A stretch of 64,000 bases of DNA, taken from contig JADIIX010000008.1 of the NCBI GenBank assembly GCA_027604505.1, positions 223,362 through 287,361 on the forward strand, read 5' to 3'. Source of the stretch: Gonapodya sp. JEL0774. Taxonomy: Eukaryota > Monoblepharomycota > Monoblepharidomycetes > Monoblepharidales > Gonapodyaceae. Position 1 is the first letter of the stretch, and each line of letters starts with the position of its first letter. Below, piece by piece: positions 31,288 through 46,200 of the stretch. The notes below the pieces were generated by a model. It did not search any database. It was not told the DNA's origin and saw only the letters and a list, made by a program, of their open reading frames with translations. The position numbers and the translations under genes are program-made.

Positions 31288-34200
31288 TTAATCGTCCAGC
31301 TGCAGAAGTATAGCCACTCCTCTCATAATCCAGTGCTTTGTTGGCTTATCCGTGGGAAGTCGAACTGGTAACACGAAGTTTGTAGAGTGTCCGGTTGTTG
31401 ACAATATACCTCTCCTCGCGCTCGTTTTGTAAATGGGGCATACGTAGTCGGCCTTGATCGATTCCCGGGCTTCCAAGTCGCTATTCCGGATTGGCTTGAA
31501 CCACATAACAGGCATAGAGTCATACAGTACCTTGGGAAGGGACTCTCCCATGAGACCGTCCTCTCTCCGCCATCTTGCACCTTCAAGAAACAATCCGGAC
31601 ACATAGACTCCACTCTCTGGTGGTTTATCAGGAGGGTGTTCCACCGACATGTCAGACATAACTTGAAAGTCGATGCTTAGCTCGTCGATGGGGATCGAAT
31701 GCCTTCGCGCATAATTTTGGAGTGTAGCAGTAATAAAGGATTGCGTGAAGAAGAAGCCCGACATCCATTGCACTGTGGGTGCCCCTTCAAGACGAAACAC
31801 GTCGTTCGTGAAAATGATTTTGCTTTCGTTTTTCGGAAAAAGAATCCCACCTTTATCGTACCACGCTTGAAAAAATTTGAGTCGTGCAATCAAGTCGGTG
31901 ACGTAGCTACCCAAAGGCTTCAATGACGCAAAGCTCTTTGCCGTCCACATGGCAGGCACCCTGCCGACCAGCATCGCTTGCGCTACGCCATCAAGCTCCG
32001 CGGACATGACCACCAATCCTTTGAGCGCTTTTTGAACATTTGCAAGTGAGCCCAGAATAACTTGTAGCAGTCGATTGAAACGAATCATTTCCTGTTCAAT
32101 GACATGCAGTCAGGCACACGATTCTCGCAATACATCAGCGCTAAGCGGAAGAATACAAACTTGGATGAGCACCGTATTCATTGACTCGTTATAATTTACT
32201 GGGTACTTCTTGGCAGCGATCTAGGGTGAAAGTAGAGCTCGAATGGCATAGCTCAATTCATCTTACGATCACGCTCACCTCAACGTCAAATGGTTTCGGT
32301 ACCTTGGACAATATGTCCGTGATCACTTCTATTAGAACCTGATCGCTTGACTTCCCAGAACCACCGGAGCTGCTACTCCCAGATTTCTCTTGCATCCTCA
32401 GCATGGAATCAAACAGATTTTTTGTTTCAGAAATTTGTCTCGCAATATCCCCATTCTCATGAATACCGAAGACTTCTGGTTTTTGAATCATAGGTAGCCC
32501 TTTGATGAAGTCGATATATGACTGGTAGTTTCCTTTGGTTGGGGAGTAATACAAGCCAGAAGAGGAAAATTTGTAGTTTCCGTCCTCAACGGTGCCTGGC
32601 GTGTAAACGTTGGAGAGTATGGTGGCCAACGTCCGTCTATCCCAATCATCAGTTACCCTGCCACCATACTTTTTATATCATAAAGGGAGCAAATCAGAGA
32701 AATTTTGAGGTGGGTATAGAACATCGAGACTTACATTGCACTCGCCAGTCATGCTAAGGAAATGTAGTGAGGTCAAGTTGAATGGGGTGGCACTTACAAA
32801 TGTTCAAACCACAAGACCGCGTCACTCACTAGTTGATCGCTTTGAATGGAATCTCAGCTGATTCGTTCAAAAACATCTGCAGTTGACGAACGCTGATACG
32901 CATGTCGCTTTCATTGAACTCATATGGTATATTCCAACCAAGTGGTCCAAAATTGCGTCGTTCCTGTTCAGAGCCGTCACCAGTCGGTATTTGTGTAATA
33001 ATGGGAACTAATTGACGCTACACGCACCTGAACAACAGCATGAAAGAAACACAAGCCAAAAAGGAGCTTTTCCCATTCACCGGGCTTTGTGGGGCATCCA
33101 TTAAAGAAGCTGGTATCCGATATTGGATCGCTGCCGTAAGAACGCAGCAGATTAGCGCGAATACCTCGAGGTGGCTCGTTTGTCATTTTCACTCCATTCT
33201 ATAATAAGTGGACTGCTAAAACGTGACAGTGTTCGTGCGACTGATTCTCAAAACACACCTGAAGAATAGATGCTGGAAACGAAGGAGAAGGGTAACTAGT
33301 CAGCCAGAGCCGAAAGTCCTTGTGAACGCTAACTCCGACGGCTGACATATCATCAGCTATTTTCTCCAATTGTGATAACCAAGATGGTGCTAGGTGACAA
33401 TTTTGCAACACCACCCAGGTGCCAGCTTTTTGAGCATCTTTTATCATCGCAGCTGCCAATGGTCCTTGCCCTTGTCCCAGCGAAATAGCCTGAAGTTTAC
33501 TTCCAGTAAATCCTTTATCATCGGCGAACTTCAACAACCTAGATATAACAAATCCAAAGTGATAGTTTCATCCCCTTGCCTAAATGGATAACTAGTTGTA
33601 AATACGTTGCAACTCACCCTGCCATTGGATCTACACCTGGAGACAGCACAAAAATAAGTGGTGTTCTCGCACTCGAGTCTTCATACGACCCAGACAGGTC
33701 AAAAGGTGGCGGCTCGATGAACTTCGGTCCGAGTTTGAGCTTCACGAACTCCATGACACAAGCTACAATCTTTTCTGGTTGAAGACATCGCACGAGTAAG
33801 AGCTTCTGGAACTCGCTGAGAGACGTTGCAAAGCGACCGGGGAGGTTGGCACTCCATGGATCGACTGCCTCGGACCATGCATGCCACAATGAAACCTGTG
33901 TCTGTCCGTGATATGCTTTGTCAGGCCAATCGGTTTGCCTGAAAATGAAGTATTAAGCATACCTTAAACTCATTCTTGATATCTGAGAAAGCCTCGATAT
34001 CCGCTAAACGGCAGACCTCTCCCCAGGATTTGTCAGAAAGCCAAAGAGGGTCTGGATTGGGGTGCGGATTCTCGAGCCCGATTCCGCCAGTCAGTAAGAA
34101 TCCCTGTTCTGCTTCGGTAATCTCTCCATGATTCTTGAGAATACGCAGGCAGAGGCCAAAAGAAAAAAGTAGCTTGTCTTTCTCAAAGAGCGACCTGCAA

Positions 34201-37200
34201 ACATTCTGATACAGAGAATATGTGAAAAAACTTTCTAGGTTCTTAAGTCGGCGCTTAACATCACGCGATTTGTTGCTTTGAGAGATCGCGTTTGCAAATA
34301 GATCAATGAACCAAGTCAGGGAATACTGATACATTGGGTCAATGTTCGCGAGATCTGCAATGCAGAAAAACAGAACTGCGGAGTGATTTGCAATAGGACG
34401 GTAGCTTTCCCGAGTCTCATCAATCTTTTTTTCTGTCTCTTCAGCGATTCTCTGTTTCTCAAAGAGACCGTCCGATATAACTTTGCTGGATGAGAGTGCA
34501 TCAATTGCAGCTTCATTCTCGAGAATGTTTCCTTCGGACGAAGATAAAATGTATAGGATCTTATCTTCAATCTCCTTAAGCTTCCGCTTATTGTCTGCTG
34601 ATTGTTGAAGGAGCTGCGACTTTTCGTCTTCGAGCTCGGGTCGTTCCCTCAGCACAACAATACCCAGGAGTTGATCCTCCAATCCTTCTGGTGTAATCAT
34701 GAAATTGAGAAGTGATACCTTAGTGGAGAGCTCCGGCATGTAATGCGGATTTCGAAATTTCGTGGTGATGTAAAGCTTGAACTTTTCAGAGTATTCCACG
34801 ACATTGTCCCCAAGCTTTATGCACAATGATCCCGCGCTACGAAATGTCTGTTTCTGTAGTAGCGGCTCCAAGATAGGATCAAGATCTTCCTTGATATTCT
34901 CGATCAGAACTGAAGAACAGTACGGTGACCCTAGTCATGAAAGTCGAACAAAGTTCCAACCACCAGACCACTCACCAGGATTTCCAAAAGTAATCGCGTT
35001 TTCAAGAGTTCGCAAGTAGTCAGAGTCTGTGAGCTTTATGGTTTGTAAATTGGAATCCTTCTCCATATTCTTCACCCATTTGTTAGCTTGTCCCTGCGGA
35101 TCAATCATTAAGGGCCACCGGCGGGCATGATAGACGGTGATTCCGTTGTCAACGGAAAAGTCATCGGCGGGAAGGCCCGCAAGGTTCCAGCTTCGAATCT
35201 GACAATAAGGATGACATATATGCCCTTTAAAGTTTCTAGGTTATGAATCTGATTAGCAGAGCATAGAACTGTACCTTGATAGGATCACCTAATACCTTTG
35301 CCAGCGTAAAGGAGTCGGAGCATGGAATGCGCTGAGCTTTGCAAAACTCGACCCATTCCTTCACAGCATCTTTTCGATATGTTTTGGTAAAGGCGCCAAG
35401 GTAGGCTACGTATCCAGCAGCAATAAGAACATCACCGGTTAAGTAGAAATATGTCGAAGTCAGGGATTTGCTGACATCAGTCCATCGTTGCTGCTCCCCT
35501 CCAAGACCACCCAAGAGTGTGTTCGCGCGATCAAGCTGCTCCACACAACGTTTCTGCTCTGATTCAAGAGAGGTCTTTTTGTCATTCCTGCAAGAAAAAT
35601 TGTATGGGATTGTGATAGAAAAGTAGTTGAATTGCGAACGTTAGCACACTCACAGAGCCTGCAGGCTGTCATTCAAAGATTGTAGGCGATCTTCAACTTC
35701 TTTTAGCTGTGCGCGCTTTTCATTTAACCGTGCCATCAAGCCGTTAACTTCTTCTTCGGCTTTTTTGAGAGCTTCTTGTTTTGGTGCCACGACTTTTATC
35801 ACTCGATCGTAACCCTCAAGAGCAAGAATCCACTGACAAAGCCCTTCAGCAGCTGAGGAAGCATTTTTGACTTTGTCTGGGCGAAACTCAGGATTCGGGA
35901 CGTATTTCATCCGAATATTTTTGATCACTTGCGGTGCTATGTTGTCCTTGTCGAAGGACTTGAGCGCATCCAGAAAGTGAGTGTCAGAGAGCATTTTAAG
36001 GGAGGTTTTCCAATAATCGAGTATCATTTTCCCGCTTCCAGAGGGGTCTGGTCCCTTTTCGGGCTCTGAGAATAATTTAATCATTATGCCCCATAAACGC
36101 CTGAAATCCATGTGCGAGAAAACACTCACTGATGTCGCGCAGCACGCAAACAGCCTCAAGAACAAGCTATGATCACAAAATGTGGCGCATCAAAATAGAG
36201 CAAGCATCGAAAATAGAGCAAGCATAAAGAAGCCAACCTTCACTCCTTCTGGTGGATTCTTCATCGCCTTGACAGTATCTATGTCCTTCTTCTGCAATGT
36301 ATCAAGTGCAGTGAGTGCGGCATTTAGCAAAGGCATGGCGATAGCCAATTCGCCTTCGCATTCGGCTTTGATTGCGGATGCTTGTTCAGCTTTGAGAGAG
36401 GCAACAGATTCTTCTGCCGCAACAGTCTCTTTAGTTTTGTTAGCATCCACAGACTCCAATTGAATCTTGCTAAGCATCGTAGCCGTTTCCTCTGCTGTTC
36501 GAACAAGCTGTGGTTGCAAATCGGAGAGCTGTATTTTCATCGTTTCAACGGACTCAGCTGCAAACCGTAGCTTTTCCAGTCCTCCGGAATATCGCTTTTG
36601 AAGGAGTGACACTTCGTCACGCTTTTGCGATAGTAACTGTTTGTATGCGAGAAGTAGTTCCAAATACGAAGTCGGAGTCACGTAGTTATAACGACCGGCC
36701 TGTTCGCGGAACTTGCTCGATAGCTTGACAGTTGATTGGTGAAAATACTGACAAGCTTGCACGATTTCTGGGCGAATGGAGGGATCCAGTTCGACGTCGG
36801 CTAGAAAACTTGAAGCTACGGCACTCAGAGCATCTTGGGGCCATTGCTGCATCCAATCGATCGTGGTACAATTGACGAGAGATGCGAACTGTCGCAAACG
36901 GGTGCGAAAAGCGTCGCCTATGGGGCTCATTGCAAGGATAATGTGGAGGTTCCGCTGCACACGGGATATAAAATATCCATACAGAGCATTCGGGGAGGTA
37001 TCTCCTGTCAAGTTCTCAGCTTGAGCATCTGGGGCGACTCTCTCGGTGATCGCTTGCTTCTCGTCTAAGGCGAAGAGATTCGGTACATCCCCAGCATTTA
37101 AAATGCTGGCGATATCTTCAACGAAAGATTCATCCTTGATCTGTGTGTCCGCGAACAGGAAAACAGTGCCTCTATTCTCCATTCCCGCAAGCCGTAAGGT

Positions 37201-40200
37201 CTTTTTCAAGTCATCCCTCCACTCGGCTTTGCCATACTGCTTTGAAAGCTCAATCTGAACAAGCTCGTAGTCCGCCATAAAAGCTGCCAGACGAGAGAGA
37301 CTTTGTCTTCCACTTCCTCCCACCCCCACCAGCAGCGCATTTCCTCCTGGCAAGCGAAGAACGCGGCAAATCTTCGCAATGTGTTCGACGGCAAACCGGA
37401 AAAGAACGAGATTGAGTTTCGCCTTGTGCTGATTATTGTAGTCCGTCAATCGAGTCGTCAATGTTTGGGTGACTTTCTCAAGGTCAGTAAGTTCATCATA
37501 TAGCATATCCGGTCCTCGAGCTCCCGAGAGTACGTCCCCGAATACTAGCCCCCGGAGGTCTCCATCCTTTAATTCCGTACTTTCGGGTTGAAGATAGGAA
37601 CTGAGGATGGAAATAGGGTTTCCAAAGACAGATTGAACGACGTCCATCGTCATTTTGAAGAGATTTGCGCTATCATCTTCAGTGACAAGGCGATCGCCGA
37701 AGACTCTGAGGACTTCGTGTACCCATAAGCGCACAAACTTGTCTGACGAAGGAAACGCCTTAGGCTTGGACAAAACCAGACCTTGCACTACTTTAGAAAA
37801 GTCTCTCAAGTTAAAAGTATAATGAGTCTTTGCTGGAGTTGGCAAGAGATTAATTGATGACCACTTGTAGATTCGCGATGTAGCCTCCACAAGTTTTACC
37901 CCTAAACTTTTGAGTGGTTCTTCGAAATCGAAGCGACCAAGATGCCAACGCATTATGGAACCAAAGATTCGGGTCATTGAATTGTCATCAAAAGAGTTTA
38001 TTGCAAGCTGATTGAAGTGTCGAATAAGGCGAGGGGTAACGGCGCTGCGACCCCCACCGGGAGGCCCCATGGCCGACACAACAAGAACATCCACAAGTTC
38101 GAGCTTTGACGTATCTTTCCTGAGCGTTTGCGAAGATCATAACAACTTTCACCAAAATACTCTGTTACAGACATCTTCGAAACGACACTCACCTGTCGTA
38201 CCAGTTCGCATGGTCGAAAAATTGTCGCAAAAGCTCTATAGGGGGTTGAGCACCATATTGCTCCGTTGCTGGCATGTTAAGGTCGTCCACAAACACGATG
38301 GTCTTTTTCCCCATAGGAGGGCCGAACACACCCTTGCGCCTCTTATCGAGCTTACTCATCACGATATCTTGTGTCTGGTTTGCACTGGTTCGTGCCGAGA
38401 ATGTCAGAAAGTTTGATTGAAACCGTCCTCCAGGGAGCCTCAGGAGTTTGTCGGTGATATATTTGGACTTTCCAGTTCCCTGAGGAACTCATGTTAGTGG
38501 GCTCCATCGGCGCGCGAGAATACTGGCTACTTACTGTCGGTCCCACAAGTAAGAAGGGTTTGTCATGAAGGACAAGTAAGTCGATTAGGAAGTTGCATCT
38601 CACGGTGTCCTTGGTCCCGACAATAATCGACGAAAACTCGGCGTTCAACGGGATAGATGGCGCATCCACTGTGGATAGCCATTCTCGCCACTTTTCGGGG
38701 CTATTGGGATCGTATTGATAGTCGTAAACTAGTCCATCACCGGGAATACCAATGTTGCCCCAATCAAGAGATTCCGAAGCACACAATACACGAAGTGCCT
38801 TGTCAAACTTCTCCATCCCGGCGGTATCTAAACTTCCTCCGATTGACCAAATTACTGAAAAAATGAAGTGACCTCGCAAGATATTTGGCATTTTTTCCTG
38901 TGGAACAATTCGTTCGCGAAACGCATCAAGCTGAGCATCCAGAAGTTGAACAAGTGAGTTGACTAAGCCAATATCAGTAGTCGGAGCTAATTCCTTGCAC
39001 TCCTTTCTCACGAACTGCAAAAGTGAAGGCACATGCGACTCAAAAGCTGCGTTGAGTAGTGTGATTGCGCTCGAGTCCAGGAAACTCAATTTTTGGAGCC
39101 ATGAGGTCACAAGTGGCCGCCATCCCATCTTTTCGGGTCTCACAGAATGCAATTATTAAATTCATTTGAACAACAGCCAAAAATCACTACAAACGTTACT
39201 CACTCCATGTATATCATACCGCAACGACTCACTGTGGCTGGCTGAGCAGCGGCATCCCAGGAGAGGTGAGCACAACAGAGATCCGATAACTGTCAGCAGA
39301 ATCGGAGCTCACACTTGCAACAGCCAGATCCATCACTTCAAAGACGAGCGACATCACTGAGCTCATTTGGATGATTTCACCACTCATTAGACAGAGTTTC
39401 TTGTTATCGTCGAGGACAGTGTTCATATTCTCAATCTGTTCATATGTTCCCAAATATTAAACCGCACTGCAACAACACGATAGTGACACAATGCACGTAC
39501 CCATATCGCATCCACAGGTCCATCGAATATGACCCACTTTCGATCTGGAGAAGGATTGGACGCAAAGTTCCGAAAAGTTGTTGCCAAAACACCACTTTTG
39601 GAGAGAGATCAGCCTTCAATAGCAAAATGCTTGAAAAAGCACGAAAAGTACTTACTCTGTCCACTCGTGCGAAATGGGGTCAAATTGTCCATACAATTGG
39701 CCCATTGTGATGCTCTTGGGGTTGAGGACTCGATATTGAACTTTTGCGGCATCGGCAACGCCAGCATTCGCCATTTCAGTCAGTGCCTCTCCGAGGACAC
39801 GATACGAACTGGTCTTCCCACAAAAGGGCTCTCCAACTAGCATATAACCGTGTCGAACAAGCATCATTTCATACAGTTGGAGCGTTTTCTCCAGAAACAC
39901 TGGAACACATTGAAGTCCAAGCTTTTCACAAGCTTTCATTATGGCAGCTTCCAGAAGGCGATAGTCAGGTGTTGGAAGTTTGACTCCAGGAAACAAATCC
40001 GTCGTGATTGCCCTGAACAGTTCTACATCCTGCGCGAGGAACTTCGGAAGGTTTACATCGATAATCGAGCGTAGGACCAGGATGTTCTCGTCTTCATCCG
40101 GATACTTGAGCTTGATATTCCCGGCGGCGGTAAGAACACTCTTCACAGCTCGCATGCCTGTTGTCAAAAACATGCAAAGTCTTTTGGTGGCAATACGATA

Positions 40201-43200
40201 ACTCGCAGAAGCTCAACAAACCATAGTCATAGTGTGACTGCGAGGACAGCTGCTCAGAACAGAGTCGGTAAGTTGCGGTGATTTTGCGTGCAAGAAGTCG
40301 GGCTTCTATAAATCCAAATGAGTACAGAGAAATCTCCGCGATAAGTGTGTAGTCGGGGACCTAATCAAGATAAATGTCAGCTGTTGATGTGTTTTGATTT
40401 CCACGTCACCACGGAAGATCTCACGGACCATCATGGCGACCGACCGGAACAGTGCTTTTAGGTTGTCTGGCAGTTCAGATCGTCCAGCATATCCCGGATT
40501 CATGGTAATAAATACAGCACACGTTGGGTTCAATCGCAATTCCGTTCCTTCAAAATAAAACTTTTCTGCCTTCAGTGCAACAGCTCGTTGGATGGTGAGA
40601 ATTTGCTGGGCTACAACGCTGAGCACCTGGAAGGATATCACAGACCCGTATTATTACCAATAGAAATCAAGCAACCACGATTTCCAAACTAACTTCCAAA
40701 TCGATCCGATTGAACTCGTCAAAGCAGGCTACAAAATAACGAGTGAAGAAAACATGAGATGATGTATCAATCAGAACATAAACAGCAACAACGCACCCCA
40801 AGCTCCTGCGGAAGCAACGCCTTTGAAAAATTTTCCCTACGTTGACACATCAATAGGGTTGCAAGAAATGGCAAAACATGCGTGGGTACGTGCGTACCAT
40901 AGCCAAGTAGTCCAAGCCATCAGAACAATTGAACACCACACACTGCTTTGCAAGAGCTTTTGCCAGGTCTTTGGTTGTTTCGGTTTTGCCTGCAAAGATG
41001 TTTTCGTTGTTGTCACAATGTGTCCAAAGTGGGCATTCAGTAGTTCTCAGGGTCTGCGCACCTGTTCCTGCGGGACCCTCAGGAGCTCCGCCGAGGTTCA
41101 AGTGCAAAGCGCCCAGCAACGTTCGGTAGCAACGGTCCGTAAGTGGTGTTACAACCAAACGACCTGTGTTCCCGAGATACTCGTAGCCATAAAGCTTCCG
41201 AGTGTTGACCATTTTTACCACTACATTTTCGTCCTGCCAGTAATAGCGCAATTGTGCCAGCCAGTTGAAGTCATTCACATCGGTAACTTTCTCTTTGATG
41301 ATGTTTTGGATCACGTCACGGGCATGAACATCGATGACTACGAGGGCTCCAAGAGTGATCCGAGCTTGTTTTGACAGATTGCCTCGCACCAGTTTGATTA
41401 CGTCTGAAAGTTCTTCATTCAGTAATTTATAATAGCGCTCCATCCCACCCTTCCCTTCCGCAAGCGCTTTCTCCGCAGCAAGGGTCCAAAACACTTGTCC
41501 CACGCAGAGCACCACTTGTCCGGGCCAGTCAAGAACCCATTGCTTTCTTGGAGTTTCCACATAAGCCCTAACAGCATGCTCAGTAACAGATCGAACTGAC
41601 ACCAACATCTGCTGCTCTACTTGTAGCAACCACTTCTCCACAGAACCTTTCGCATCGACAGTACAAATTTTGGCATCTAGAGGGAGCTTCTCCCCTTCCG
41701 CTGAAAACAGAGAAGTGATATCCATGTTCTCGGTGAACTCCAGGGAGTTGACGCTGCATGAGCGACGAAAGTCAAGTACCCGTCACAAAACAACATTTCG
41801 GTATAGAAACAAACCCTTCAAAACACTTTTTCAGATGTGGTTGTACACGCTGCGGATCCTTAGTCTCAGACAAAATCTCAAGCATCTCGTCGTTCGAGAG
41901 AAAGAAAAAGCGGGGGAAATACAGTCGCTTGACCTCCAGGTAGTTGTTCAAGCCTTTGAGGATTTCTTCGAGCATTTCATTGTTGTGTTTCAGGTCTTCA
42001 AGAAAATTAGGAATGTCCGTAGCGGCCAGAACATGACTGTCCTCATTTGCAATCTGTCATTCGAACAAAATAACATCAACGACATGTGTCACACAAGGTA
42101 ACAGAATCTTCGACATCAAAATTGCACCGCACCTTCATCTGTTTCCTCCACGCAAAGTCCACTTGTTTGAACTTCTTCCCCTCTTCGGGCATTTGGTTCA
42201 TAATGTCCTGCATAGAATGGACAGTCAAGAAATCTTCGCAGGTGATGATACCTCAGTCTCATACCTCTGATGAGAAAATCGGCTCCAAATACAGCCACGT
42301 TGCTTGCATTTTGAGCCACTCGTCGATAATCTCTTGTGTACGAAGTAATCGAGCCTCCCATTCTTTGCATCTCACTTCAAACGGTTTGATGTAAGGACTT
42401 CCACGCATGGATTGTGTTTTTACAATCTGATCATCAAGAAGTTGCTGAGCCTCGTCCACCGCCGACAAAATGAAGGTGCCAGATTCCCGGTACGGCAAAA
42501 TTGTGAACAAGAGCGGAGCCCAGTCAGCCACCATCTTGTTCAAAGTTTTTTCGAGAGTGAACTCCTTTGTGGCCGATTCTATTAGAGGTTTTTGGGGTCC
42601 AAGTCCTTGGTCATCCACACAGACGTCACCACTTAGCAAGACACCCAACTCACCACTGATCTCCTGCATCGCTGTCAAATGTTGCTCCAAGCCAAGCTTC
42701 AGAATCTTTCTCAAGTTCACCCCTGGCTGATCGGGACTGATGTCCACGCCCGCCACCTCGCCAATCTTCTTCCAGTGCCTCTCCCTCAACCCTGGATTGC
42801 ACAGTACCCTCACGATTGGCATATTCCCTCCAAATTCTCCAATTTTTTCTAATACTAGGTCCGCAATAGCTCTTGGTGCTGAGCCTTCTGCGAGCCCAGC
42901 TTGAGCACGGAACATTTCCCGCTTCACCGAATCTACCTCAGCCTCCATACCTTCGGAGTCTAAATCTTGAAGAGGACCATCCATCCACTTTTTGAAGGAC
43001 TTGGTCCAGCTGATGGCACTACTGTACAGGTTCTGGAATGGCTCGAGGCGGCTTAAAAGCTCCCTCCGAGCTGGATACTGCGTTATCTCCCAGCCAAACA
43101 AGGTTTCTTCCTTGTTAAATCCGGTAATAACTTCGACAGCACCAGTGAGTGTTTTGTGCAATGTCTGTACCTTTTTCATGTAGAACGGCAGCTCTTCCAA

Positions 43201-46200
43201 GTCCCCCACATCGGCTAGTTCCGTAATCTGTTTTGATATGTCTTGAAGTTCCACCACAAATTTTTCCCTTCTCTCTCTCAGGACTTGTTGGTTCTTATCT
43301 TTTGCTTGCAGGACAATCTGCTCGTGCCTCTCCATTACTTCCTCGATTCGCCTTGGCCAAGTAAATGCATCAGCGTTGACCCTCATAAGCTCGTCATTGA
43401 GTGCTGACAACGATATAATATAGTCCAGCTTTTCTCGTGCTTCTTCAAGCTCTGCGAGCAGCGCGGGAAGTTCGATGGCGGACGCCTGCTGCATATAAGA
43501 AATTTGGTCGGCCATACTCTGAAAGCTGTCAGGGATCCGAAGAGCAGCTTGAGCTATTGTTTCGTATCTTGCACAGATGCTGTTAGGGCGTTTTGTGGAA
43601 AAGGGTCTGCTTCCCAGAAAATCACACTAGCACGAGAAAATGGCACTCACTTCCTTTCCTTTTCTATACAGTGCTTCACCACTCTCCCGATGAGCTCCTC
43701 CCTCATACCCTCACACTTATCCTGCATTGCGGCGTGCAGATCCCCTGCAGAGATACGGATCATGGGCAGCGAAGCAGCGCGGGCAATGAGGGAAATGGAG
43801 AATTTGAGGCGGGTGACGAGCGTAATGGACTGCACAAGGCAGACGGGTCCGAGTTAAAAGATTGCGGTAATGTCACACACAGTTTCTCGATTCGATTGTT
43901 ATCAAATTACCTCCATCATTCCCTCCCAACCCAAAGCTTCCTCATCAACTCGCTCATCACTTTGGGTCTCGACTTTCTCACCCACCCTCCTTTTTCCTTT
44001 CGCAACAACCTCGGTGGCTCTTTTCAGCTCCCTGCCTATTCCCTCGTACCTCTTCCTGACCCACGATTCTGCTCTCGTCCACCAATAACTGATTCTGGCG
44101 CTTACTTCCCTCCTCACGTTCTCCAAATCCGCACCGTCCATCCCAACACGCTGCTCACCCACACCAGGTGGTGGTTTGAAGTGGAACCGTTCATCGCCCT
44201 GGCCGTGCGTATCGCCAGACCCAGCTAACCCCACACCAATCTTCACAGGACTCCATGTTCCGTCTACCGCCATACCAAGCGCCGAGTCGCACTCTTTATG
44301 CCATAGCAGATCGCCAACATACGGAACACTTTCAACGGTCTCTAATACGTGGCGGAGACCTTCCATCGCGCAAGCGGACAAGTCGGCAGCCGTAGGGTCC
44401 AAGGTAGCGATGGGAGCTCGTTCTAATTTGGTCGAAAAGAAATTTCGGCCGTCGTTCTCAGTGGCATTTGGCCGATTGCTTCCTTCTGCTGTGTTACCGA
44501 CGCTGTCGCCCTCGCTGTCCAACGCACCTGTGTCCCCAAGTGCTTCTGACTCGTTTTCTGCACGTACCCCACCATCCACACCCTCTTTCGAATGGAGACC
44601 ATTAGGCAGATCCGCACCATCTTCCTGATCGAAATACCCGTCGTTCAGCGCCAATCTCACCACAAACCTAGGCTTTCGCGCCTCTCCGACCCTAGTTTCC
44701 GCCCAAACCCCGTCTGACAAACCACTACCCCATTGATCCCCTTCAAATTGCTTACGCTCCTCATCATCGGGCACCTCAGGAAAAAATCCAACATACTCTT
44801 CCACACTGCCCCTGGTGCTCCCGAGCAACCATGCCTGAAACAAGGTGTCTGCACAACGGTACGTTGCGAGGTCACCTGGGGTGGGCTTTGCGGCGGAGGC
44901 CGGTAACGGGGGAAATGATGATAGCGCGCGGCGGCGAGCAGGAACAACAGTGGAAGTGTGGAGCAGGCGCAGAGAGTGGAGCAAAAACCTGTGTGGGGGG
45001 GTAGCACAACACCAGGTCAGCATTTGGTCGGACCCCAAACTCGATTTAGTGGGCTCTTCCCTCATGATCATAGACTTACCCTTCCATCCACCTCTCCCTC
45101 CCCCTCTCCGCCTGTACCAGCACCCCGTTCCTCCACCCTGCCATCGTCACGCCCTCTCTCCTCGCCGACCAACCCATGGGGTCTACAAACAACATTCCCT
45201 GGGTGTTCAAAGGCGTCCCATCGTACCTCAAATGCACCAACGCTCCTGCGGAGGAGGGGGATGTTGGGGCCAAGGTCAGCGACAACGTGGAGACGTCACC
45301 CGGCACTCGACCAGCTTCACAATCCCGCCACAATTCAAGAACTTCGAGTAAACAGGGGTGGTACGAGCGCAGAGATCGGAGAAGGTGGACATGGGAGACG
45401 AGGTAGCGCGGACGCCATGGGGCAGGTAGAGGAGGAGGTAAGGTAGGTGCGTGAAACAAAGCCATGGAGAGATCGGAGGGGCGTGGAGAGGATGACGGGG
45501 TAGTGCATGCTGGATTGAGGGCGGTCAGTGGAACGGGGAGAGCCAGGTGGCTTGAACGGTCATGTTGATGTTGTTGCTCCTGTTGCAGCTTTTTATGCTC
45601 CTCTGCTTCGTCCGGCCTCCTCAATATCTGGTAAATCGCACTCTGACGTGCCGAATTGCGGAACTCGAGACGAAGTTCATCGCAAAGGGATCGCACAGTC
45701 TCCGGATAGCGGGAGACCAGTTGGGCAGGGAGAAGGTGCATGATTGAATCAAGCCACGGTTGGGGGAGGTCGGGGACACGGATTGCGCCTGATACAGGGT
45801 AGGGAGGTTGAGTGTCGGCAGCTACACCGTTGGTGCTAGAGCCATCCGACTCGCCGGAGCTGGACCCGAACCCGGCATTGGATCCATCGGCTGCGCCCAA
45901 TACACGCAAGAAGAAGCGATTAAATCTCTGCACCTGTTCGGTCAAAGGCGCCGCGAACCGTTGCTCGTTTGCGAGAGCGTCTCTCATGGATCGCGGAAAT
46001 GCGTCTCTCTGAGCCAACATGGCGGCTTCTGCAAGCGCGTCAGTATCACTTGGGTCAATGACACTGGTGCCCGGGCGTGGGTCGCGCTCAAGGTTTAGCA
46101 GGGATGGGTGCTGCTGGCGGGGGAGGGAATCCAGTAGGAGAGGGAGATCCGGGGGTGGAGGTGGGCGAATGTAAGCAGCGCAAGATGAAGGAGATGGAGG

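Noticed and set aside
33576-33782. Many 60-140 codon plus-strand frames across 31-43 kb
   Set aside because: Shadows opposite long dynein exons; none has a recognisable protein motif.
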